DNA of 64,000 nt from Opisthorchis felineus (Eukaryota; Platyhelminthes; Trematoda; Opisthorchiida; Opisthorchiidae), in assembly GCA_004794785.1 (NCBI GenBank), contig SJOL01009447.1:420762-484761 (forward strand), written 5' to 3'. The number at the start of each line of letters is the position of its first letter. Position 1 is the stretch's first letter. Both the position numbers and the translations under genes were made by a program. Of the stretch, positions 55,043 to 64,000 are shown piece by piece. The notes under the pieces were generated by a model. That model did not search any database. It saw only the letters and a list, made by a program, of their open reading frames with translations, and was not told the DNA's origin.

Positions 55043-58000
55043 ACACCTATGAAAGTTTTCAGTTCTGCCTATCCGGCATGAAAGTTTGAATAGAAATATC
55101 GAATGGATATCTTGACCTCATGGTGATGCACACTTTGTTCCTGCTGGTGCAGCCTCCATTAAACCGAAAAAGACACAGATGGTCTTCTATGGGTGCCATT
55201 GTTGTAACAAGTAGTTTCTTGCTACCACAGTATCAAACAAACGTTCAGCTCACCTGTTCGTTTATCAATCTTGGTATCATCATTTTCTTTGTCTGCTCCG
55301 CTCTAGTCGCTGTCACTTGTGGGATAGCCAAAGTCGTGTTTGCAGTACAGTTATGGTGGCTTGGGTGGTGCATAGCATATTCTCACGTCTAGGTACCACT
55401 TGACAGAATTTCCAAGTCAGGCATTCACCACCTCAGATGGCCCTGTGATTTTTGTGTTTTTTTGTCAAGATTGTTTAAACATGTGTAAATACATACGAAC
55501 CATTGAGATGCGATATTATCCTTGCTGAAGTTGGATGCATCGGTTTCGTAATTAGCTACCATGCAGTCGGGTTTATCTTGACCAGAACAAAACGCTACAC
55601 CAACCAGGTAGGCTTTCATTTAATCTGTTGCGACACAAGTTCGCTAACTAGAACCACGAAACAAGTTTGGGAAGTGTGGATAATAGTTTTCAATAAAACA
55701 TAACAGGATAAACACCATGCTTGAGACACAGATACACACTTTTTTCACTGCACACGTAAACATTTACATATAGTAGATGTGCCTGGAACGGAATAAGGGT
55801 AATCGCTCTAACTTGATTGCAGAAAATCAAGACCATAGATTTTACTCACTTGGCCTTTGGACTTCACTTGACCTAATGCATATGTTTCGCTAACAGCTGG
55901 TCTGGTGGATGCAGGCTACCGTGCAAAATTTTGTTCGGTGAATACTGCGCAACAAGACAAACGTTGTGAACATGTCCTCAAAATAACTATCTTATTAACC
56001 TTCCACTGATATGATCCTCTCAAAGTTTTGAAGTCACGTCCAGGGTTCGAGGACCAATAGGCCAGCTTGGATGCCAAACGTCACATCCCAAATGCTGTTT
56101 ACCTGAAGGGAAAATGTTCGTATTGATCTTCATTTTTAAGACTTATCCTAATGACATGCCGTTCAATAGAGGATGAAATGCTCGACCAGAAATTATTGCG
56201 TCTGTTAGAGCGCAACGCTAATCAAGTGGGCTATAGTGAGATTTCCCACTTCGAGTAGAAGTTGATTTGAAACACCAATTAATATTTTGTTTCCTGTGGA
56301 AAAACATTTAATTACACAGAAACAAATATTGGGGAAGCATATAATGAAGATCAATCTGAGTTAAACACATTAAACTCTCAAATGAATCTAAACTGACTCG
56401 AATACCGATTAGGAAATAACTGAAAATGCATAGAAATGTTGTATCCCATGTGCGTTTACTGGCAGTTGACCAAGTTGTTGTTGCTCTGCTCGCCGAAACT
56501 GGCAAGTACCTTGAAAACGTTTCGTCAGTAATCGTGGGGCATCGGTGCCCGATTGGATAGTTTGTACTACTTGCTTGAACTTGCACAGAGGCACACACAC
56601 AGTCTACTGGTAATTTACTCTTAAGACGCTTTGCTAATTAGTTGTAGGTGTTAGGCGTTAGACGCCTTTAACAAACCATTTCATGTAAGTTCCGATTCTG
56701 TCAAGTCCGGACTTCCATTTCGGCCCCACTGCTGGTGGAAGATTCCGTTCAGCGGATAAGTTCTCATCCTGTAGTCTCTACCGACTTAAACAAAGCACAA
56801 AAATAATTCACACAGGCTTGTCATCTCTTTGTTTGCATCGAAAAACGGGGATTCACCATTCGACGACACTTTAAACGTTCATCTACTAGTTGCAGTCTAG
56901 CAAATCCTTTTTTCTTGCATCCTAGATTATAGATCTTCAAGAGTGGCGAGGCGCGTTGATCGTATGCTTTGAACCGTCATTCCAATTCAGGTTGATTATG
57001 TGACTAGTTGAAATTTATTCCCGTTACATCCTAGCAAAACACCGAGTAGATGCAGTGAAAGAAAATTTACCCATTTGTCAAGCCTACACGCCAGTTCTCT
57101 TTGTAGTGGCTGGGCATGAATTCCTAGGTTCCTTGCATCTCTCAGATGAACGGTCGACTTGTGTTTTACATTGAGAGGAAATGGTTCCACAAAGTATGGG
57201 AAAGTAGGAAGCAGGTGAATCCAGGAGCAAAAGTTGGGTTAATTTAAAATACCATGGAAGCCGGTGACCTTGCAGTTCTCGAAAAAAGAGTAAATATGAA
57301 AGAAACCAAAGCTTTCAAGTGGGCAACGTTCATGTACTTAATTAGGCTTGCCAAGACCAGTGTGATTATTTTAACAGCTGAGATATTCACTCATCATGGT
57401 TCAGTTGGTACTGTCTATAGATGCGTCAATGCACACAGTTTTGAGCACAATCTTGTAAACGTGAATATAGTGGGTGTCGGCGTAATCGGTTGATGCCTTG
57501 CTATCGTAGTCCCTTGTGTGATAAATTCTAGCCTGATGCCAGACCCCCCACCCCCTACACACACCGAAATAAATGAGATCTAGAATCTGGGTTGCTTACT
57601 GCTGCCTGGGATGCTCACTATCGTCTGCTGGATGAGTTCTAGTTTATTATTATTATTTCAAAATCCATCGCTGAAAAATCTAACATTCACTTTGGCTTAT
57701 TTAATTAACACGGGCTTCGTTATCATATCAACAGCAACTGTCTTATGGGACATATTGAGCTTAAGGTGCAAATAAAATCAGCAAGACAATCTACTGAAGA
57801 CTTTTTAGTGTAGTGATTCCATTTCGATGGGTTATAAAACCTAGTTTGAGTCAGATATTTTGGCGTCATTCTAGCCAATAATTGGTACGCAGCTTAATAA
57901 GGGTTCGTCGTCAATATAGTGGCTCTAATTACGTTTTCCGTATAATCTTCGCACGAAATTCTTTAGGGAACTCATTCAATACGAGCCTGAAGGAAGCATA

Positions 58001-61000
58001 ATATACGTCAAGGGCAATAAGGAAACCAGCTAGGACATGTTTTCATCCTCTATCCAGCTGAAAGGTTGACAGGTCAGCTTTCGAGGTAGTGTTGTTTTAT
58101 TCTGGGTTACGTACTTGACCGCTGCTTTTTCCCTTGGCAGCGTGTTCAAGCAATCGCTTTTCTAGAAAGCACGCCCGATGTAGTGGTCTATTTGATAAAA
58201 CTCTCGTGTTCTGACATATGGCTGACAGTCGAACCATGTCATGAGCATGTTTGCAACACAGGGAGAACATGAGCTACGCACTTTTCTTATCCACGCCCTA
58301 GATCACTAACGTCATGGAAAATAGTATTTCCGTTGTGAGCTGTGTAGCCGTTCGTAACGGTCGGTGAACTGCTCTGTTTTGTAAGACGCTTTAATCTCAT
58401 GTTACACAGATATCATTCGTTAGTCGGTTCCTACGCACGATTTGCACACACATGCTAGTGGAAATGACACTTCCCTTGAATGTGAGGACTAAATCATCCA
58501 ATTTCCAGGTACTTAGCATAAAAACTGGCGCACAGTATGTCAGTATTCTCCACTTCAGTGACGTCAGTGGTTGACCGTTCAAACAACACTCCAAGCAACA
58601 TCGTGTTCCGCTTACTGAACTGGGGGAGAAAATAACCTATTTTTAGATCGATGTACCACTGAAAGTCCCCATCCTAATAGTAATTTCCGTAGATTATCAG
58701 CATTTTGCACTTCACGATAATTATCAGCGAGTGGACTGGTGTTTAAACTGAGAACAGCAAAAGCTTAAAAAAGTGAGGCGACGTAATCTACATGAGAGTC
58801 AATCTTGTACTAAAAGATGTGGCCATAAACTACGCGTGGAATCAAATATTTTCAAGAAGAGAATCACATACTGACCCTGAAATTTACATACATAACTGAC
58901 AAACTCAACTCTCAACAATGATCTTATATTCCGTAGTGTATGACACAGGTTCTCATAGATGTATTTTCATATCACATTGCGGTCACTGAAATTGCTGGTT
59001 TTGATGGCCGTGTTCGTGTTTTGATTCAGAAGGATATTTGTTACCTAATGCAAAAGATCTTCAAAACTCGTGACTTCAAAATGTAATCTTTTCCATATGC
59101 TTGATGTTCCATCATTTGCTTTTCCCGCTTCATAATACCAATCACTTTGCGCTGATATTCCCTCTTATAGCAAAATATTCCGACAGGTATCCCCTGGAGG
59201 AACTGGTTAAAGGTGACTGCTTCCGTAATATGACATTTCCTAAGACACAGCTCCAGAGGGGTATATTTGGTAGGGCAACCACGCTTCATGAATAAACCAA
59301 AGTATCCATCAAAGCATCTTCAATAGGATTAACTAATCGAAATGGATGAACAGAATAGAGTATTTTATTGCGTGGCCTAGGCTGAAGCAGTCGAACCGAA
59401 AAAGACGTAGTTCTTACTTTTTACGTAGTGAAAACTGCAAAATATTCCAAAAGAGCGAGAGACAAGCCACAAACAACAGCGCCAAACTTTTTGAATAAAA
59501 AATTTCCACGACTTTTAGTAGTTGTCTTCTGATTGTACCTTTCCGGAATAAATAACTTTGTTGAATAGATTACAAATTGTTGAACGGTTTTTATGGTATT
59601 CTGATTGGCAGCAAAACAGTACGTCTAGTGGACAGTCTTTGAAGCCGGTCACAAGCCTTAGACAAGATAAATCACATAATGCCTTTAGGTACTAATGACA
59701 TGCCTGAAAAAACAAGTTTTTCAAATTTCAAGGGATAGAAATCCTTTTAGAAAAAGATGCAGCTCTAGGATGCTTAAAATGCACAGTCATCTGGTAAATA
59801 TAACCAACACAGTCGTATACTTACCAACTGCCTGCTTTCGCAGTCCCAAGACCCAGTCTGTTTGTCTCAAATATAGATAAGCCGAGTATGAGGGAGACCA
59901 TAAGCATGGTTGAGAACTGACGCCGCACAACAAACAGTGGTATTCGAAATTGTTTCAAATCACAAGCCAAGCGCAAGAACCTCATTTGTAGGTTGCGTAA
60001 ACTATGAAAACATCCAATGTGCTATGTAAAATTGCTCGGTTATGTGTTTTTTTTCGTATGGAAAACTCCTTGTTCAAGGATTGGCACAGTGGTGCGATTT
60101 GCTTGGGGATAGGAATACCTTTAGCGGACTAGACCGCCCGCAGATGTCACCAATCATGTACAACACATATGGTAGGAGGGGTTTACATAGAGTCTGCTGA
60201 CGGCTCCGTAAAAGTGTGGTGTATGAATTGTTACGCTTGTGGTGGCAATTTAATTACAGATTATACACCCACGTAAGGGCACTTGTCTGCCTGCCTAATA
60301 AAAACAAATTGCTGCGACGAAGTCTGTGCAATCGTTCTGGTTTTTGCGACGACTATGGCGTATTGGAATAAAGAGTTATTTAGAGCATCCAGATTATACA
60401 ACGATAATTCGAATGTACAACCTATAAAACCCATAAAATATACCTTCGACCAGGTGTGGTACAATGTTATTCCAAGAGGTAGGCACGTGCACTCATACAC
60501 ACATACACATAAAGGACGGGAGGTGGTTGTCTGTAGAACGGAGGACGCCTGACGACAGCCAGATTATTAGAGCAGAAACTATTCCACCAGATGTGTAAGC
60601 GCTGTTAATCTGGACGAATAAGTGGACAAGGCGGTGGGAAGCTGTCGAAATTTCTCTGTATAACTTGTGCGCGAATTATGCTGGAAGGGTTGATGTCACA
60701 AAAGTTTGATTACAGACCACGTCGATACGGTTGTCTGAGGTCTTTGTCGGAATGAACTGGATTAGCAGCATTGTGATACGCAAGGGTTGTGCCCTCCGAG
60801 AAAGGACCAATCGGCGCCCAGTTAAACGCGATGACATGATTGGCTGCTGTAGTTTGACGGGTCGACAGCACTACGACGAGAAAAATTCTCTTCAGGTCCT
60901 CACGGAATTGGTTTTCCTTGCTAACATCAAACACTAATGTCAGAAGCCTGTTCGCAGTTATGAGCAGTAAAAACTAGATGGAAGAACATCTTTCTGACAG

Positions 61001-61569
61001 ACATATGACGACCAACCATTGCGTGTTTTTGTGGGACCTGATGCGCTTAGCTGACCGACAAACTCTCATTGACAACTCTTTTCTACAACTAACAACTATC
61101 TATGGCTGGGTTTTTTTGTGAAAAAATGAATTGTGCGCTAAGAACTCCAGCAGACTGAGATAAAGTGTGCTACCGTGATTGCTAAACAGTTCCTGGAACT
61201 TTTTTTTATATGAATGAGGGTTCTCCGCGGGTGTCGCCAGCACAGTAAACGGTAGCCTATCGTATTTTGAAAAATCAATCAATCAGCGGTGTTGTTTTAT
61301 TGTATATCGATGGTCCCATACCTCGTGCCTTGGTCTGTGCTCGTCTGTGAACGAATCGTTACAAATATCTGTACCCACGGTACAAGAAAATCAGCGGTTT
61401 GTTTGTTATTGTCCATACGTCAAACGACACATAGTCTGCACAGAAAGAGAGGAAGGTCTCGTTAGTCGCAAGAACCTTCCTTCTTCACCTGAAGAGTCGG
61501 CCAAAGCATGACCAGTGACCTTAATTGTGTGACTGATCAACCAGTCATATTTGAAAGATATAACTCTGA
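55043..61569. other. Long stretch without a recognised gene
   Basis: Hydrophobic plus frames at 55120-55392 and 55503-55703 have Cys-rich composition. The second could end in an AACCAG/GTAGGC donor, but neither can be assigned. Frames at 57254-57493, 59041-59289 and 60283-60552 likewise lack domains. No clear repeat family was recognised. Confidence 0.3.
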
Positions 61570-61667
61570 GCTACCAAATGAGGGTTCGCAGGTTCAGTTC
61601 CCCATAGAGATTCACGAAGTGTGTGCTGGTGAATGTTCCCAACAATGATGATGCCAAGTGCTTCTTT
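61570..61667 (+). repeat. Diverged tRNA-headed SINE, family B-like
   Basis: GAGCTACCAAATGAGGGTTC and GCAGGTTCAGTTCCCCATAG resemble a damaged tRNA head. The tail ATTCACGAAGTGTGTGCTGG, TGTTCCCAACAATGATGATG and CCAAGTGCTTCTTTG parallels the family B body (GAAATACGCACTGCTG, CCCAATAAGTGC). It is more diverged than the other two copies. Confidence 0.4.
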
Positions 61668-61830
61668 GTTTTTCAACAATTTGGATTCAAGTAGGACATA
61701 AGGTTGACGGAAACTCTGGGACTGCGCCTACCTGATGAGCCCCAAGAAGGGCGAAAACGGTCGTGGGCTGTCGAAGAGTCTTCAGCAACCTTAGGAGTGG
61801 TGTAGTAGGTCCATGAATCTAAATCACCTA
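61668..61830 (-). repeat. Foldback-family arm
   Basis: GGATTCAAGTAGGACATAAG, GTTGACGGAAACTCTGGGAC, TGCGCCTACCTGATGAGCCC, CAAGAAGGGCGAAAACGGTC and GTCTTCAGCAACCTTAGGAG are the reverse complement of the left arms at 14.5 and 23.8 kb. This is one of the best-preserved arms in the window. Confidence 0.8.
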
Positions 61831-62051
61831 ATGACGCCGCATGTTTATTGGACATACAAAGCTTATGTTAAGATAAGCGCAGAAACCAGTAGTTATTTGA
61901 CTTCAGGGATGAACAAAGCCTCTGGACGATACTGAGACAGTTTGTGCATTCGACATGGTGGTATCGATGGTTAGCATCGTTAGAAGAGTCGAGTTATGAC
62001 ACCCGGATCAAAGTTTCTGACGTTTGAGGAAGCCAACCATCAAGTTGTAGC

Positions 62052-62500
62052 AAGAAGCTACTCACAAGGTTACCAACGCAGTGCGTTAAATCTGTGGGGG
62101 ATTGATATTCAGCTTAGAAACAATCAATGCTGGTAAAACTTTAGCGTGTAACGCACCCCGCAGTTGTTACAGTTTGCACCTTTTCTGACGCCTAAAACAC
62201 CTGGGTTCAAGTTAGCGAAGGACACTCATTTAGTTTCCACGGGAGACCCAACCGAATCTCTCGCTTGTAATAAAGAAGAAAATCATAAAAGGCAGATTCA
62301 GTTTGGTCTCCTATGAAAAGCAACTTGGAAAATAAATGAGTGTAGTTCGCTAATTTTGTACAGTTTGGATTCAACTAGATCATGAGGTTAAGGGAAACTT
62401 GAGGACTGCGCCTACCTGGTGACTCCCAAGAAGGGCGAAGTAGGTCATGGGCTGTCAGAGAGTTTTCAGCAGCCTTAAGAGCAGTGTTTTACGTTTACAG
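62052..62500 (+). repeat. Foldback/MITE-like repeat copy with internal insertion
   Basis: A stub of left end (ACTCACAAGGTTACC) is followed, after unrelated sequence, by the centre (TTTCCACGGGAGACCCAACC, GAATCTCTCGCTTGTAATAA). An inverted centre comes next (GGCAGATTCAGTTTGGTCTC), and then the right arm (GACTGCGCCTACCTGGTGAC, CAAGAAGGGCGAAGTAGGTC, TTTTCAGCAGCCTTAAGAGC). The inverted centre makes this copy a longer palindrome than the others. Confidence 0.75.
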
Positions 62501-62589
62501 TGAATTCATGTTGTTTGAATGAGTATCCATCACATCCGATAAAATGAAAAACGGAGTGGGGTAATATGATTGGCGGGATACATTCGTTT

Positions 62590-62668
62590 GCAAATTAGGT
62601 CGGTGTCAACGGGAGACTCAAATGTGTCTCTCGTTTAGGATGCTCTTCAACTGCTGCATAAAGACCTC
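62590..62668 (+). repeat. Foldback-family central fragment
   Basis: GCAAATTAGGTCGGTGTCAA, CGGGAGACTCAAATGTGTCT and CTCGTTTAGGATGCTCTTCA match the central segment of the family at 2.15 kb. There are no arms. Confidence 0.6.
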
Positions 62669-62705
62669 CCCATGCTTCAGCTGGCATGATACTAGAGGCA
62701 TCCAA

Positions 62706-62723
62706 ATATATATATATATATAT
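62706..62723 (+). repeat. (AT)n microsatellite
   Basis: Nine AT units, followed by GGGTATATACGTAC. Confidence 0.9.
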
Positions 62724-64000
62724 GGGTATATACGTACAACACTAATCACAAGTGCGGAAACTACAGTGGGCTGTCCAAGAGCTTTCATTGGCGTACTATA
62801 TCAAGAAACGGACTGGTAACAACTTCTTCAGCTAAAGCGGCCCTGCTCACGAAAAAGTAAAGGTGAAAATGAAATCACCGACTATTCTGGAATAAGAGCA
62901 TACAGCGCTCCACAGGTAAGGACCCTGGATAGCCTCCTGTCTGATTGGACCTCTGACAATCGTCTAGAATCCGTGACAATGAATCAGTACTCAGAATCCC
63001 ACTGGGTTTATTGGCACTGAGTCTGTATGAAAGAATGTTTTCTTTATACACTGTGTTCAAAATTGGCACTAATGGGAGTTCAGATGCAGAGAAACTCGAC
63101 TGAATAACAAGTATGTGAGACTGTCCCTAGAAACAAATACTATAGTTTTTTGTATTCGCTACCAGGTTGCCGTTTTGACAATCTATCCAAGATGCTTCTA
63201 ATAGAAGTTCAACGGCTTTTAACACAATAATCGCGATTCCTTAGTCTTGCTGAAATCGAGTTCATAGCTAGACCTGAGTGCGATACATAAATTGGTTCAT
63301 TCAGCCATATTAAATCATATAAAGCTTGGTAAGCCAAAGAATTAATTAATGAGTATACCAGTGTAACGGTGGATACTACTAACGGGGCATGCGAGTAGCA
63401 TGTGTGTTTTCGTAACTCCGACTTGATCTAATGGAAGGCGGGATTTATTACGAAATTTGTTGAACTACTTTGCAGTTTTCGCTTGCAATGCGTGAGAGTC
63501 AATGAATATCCAGGAGAGTTCAAGAAGACGCATTCAAGAAGAAGACGGATATTCCGTTTTTTAAAACAACGTGCAAATGAGAGTTTGACTTTCCTGTCCA
63601 ACAGTCTGTAGCTTTTTATTTTGAGTTTTCCTAACAAGCAACTCCGGAGCGATGGGCTCTCGTCATTACACCAGTATACCAAGTATGTAAAACGAGGACT
63701 ACCCAGATACGGTTCCGAAATGTATCCATTGGTCTTGGTCTTGCATGAACTGAATTGTCATATACTCGACGTACAGACGAATGTGAAGCTCACCGAATAT
63801 CAGGTAGACTTAGATGTGCTTGGGGAAGACACAGAGTGTACCATTAGTCCTCGCGCGTGATAGACTGGTGTTTCTGGCCCAATTCTCTTCTGCTTGTTAT
63901 TGAAGTTAGATGATCTTACCAGTCAACCAAATATGGCGGACAAAAGCAATGCTGCCCACCTAATTTTACCAAGAAGGTTAAATGGATTAAAGAGCCAAAG
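62724..64000. other. No gene recognised
   Basis: The frame at 63621-63860 (plus) has a protein-like stretch (YPLVLVLHELNCHILDVQTN) but no domain. Nothing else is supported. Confidence 0.35.

Noticed and set aside
56200..56262. Another tRNA-like stretch
   Set aside because: Only loose A-box similarity (CTGTTAGAGCGC) and no convincing B box or stems.
1..64000. CRISPR array, prokaryotic operon or prophage
   Set aside because: No regularly spaced identical repeats, no long uninterrupted genes, and clear eukaryotic introns and SINEs.

Overview
This looks like a window of animal nuclear DNA with low gene density, long introns and many interspersed repeats. There are no bacterial operons, Shine-Dalgarno sites or CRISPR arrays. 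Spliced exons with GT/AG borders, tRNA-derived SINEs, dead LINE reverse transcriptase, Penelope-like fragments and AT microsatellites are all present. Together with a Wnt gene spread over more than 19 kb, this fits a flatworm, most likely a digenean trematode of the Fasciola/Opisthorchis kind. The species assignment is inference from repeat style and gene architecture.

The one gene recognised with confidence is a secreted Wnt ligand on the minus strand. It runs from an exon beginning at 22710 to a stop codon at 3008. Five coding exons (22710-22124, 16243-15732, 6402-5952, 4996-4858, 3071-3008) join in frame across four introns of 5880, 9329, 955 and 1786 bp, with consensus acceptors and GTGAGT or GTATGT donors. 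The joined product has 583 residues plus a first split codon. It contains exactly 24 cysteines, the canonical Wnt number in the canonical spacing, and the serine normally acylated by Porcupine. It is much longer than a usual Wnt (350-400) because of an N-terminal linker of about 120 residues, an insertion of about 75 in the exon at 16 kb and one of about 84 in the exon at 6 kb. The signal-peptide exon is missing from the contiguous part and lies further upstream. One phase-compatible candidate is at 39167-39034.

Layout: 1-3007 is 3' flank of the Wnt gene, with one foldback-repeat copy. 3008-22710 is the Wnt gene. Its introns carry SINEs, a Penelope-like fragment, foldback repeats and, on the opposite strand, an open frame encoding two predicted membrane helices (20060-20331). 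22711-64000 is either the long first intron plus upstream flank, or intergenic DNA. It is dominated by repeats: a foldback/MITE-like family with long inverted ends (about ten copies in the window), two clear tRNA-headed SINE families and one further tRNA-like unit, a dead LINE (42.4-43.6 kb), a second LINE scrap (46.6 kb) and a second Penelope-like scrap (27.5 kb). A few short open frames have protein-like composition (25.0-25.4, 30.7, 35.9, 38.1, 40.6, 41.2, 54.8 kb) but none is assignable.

All reading was by eye. Exon joins were checked codon by codon. Repeat boundaries are approximate to about 10-20 bases.
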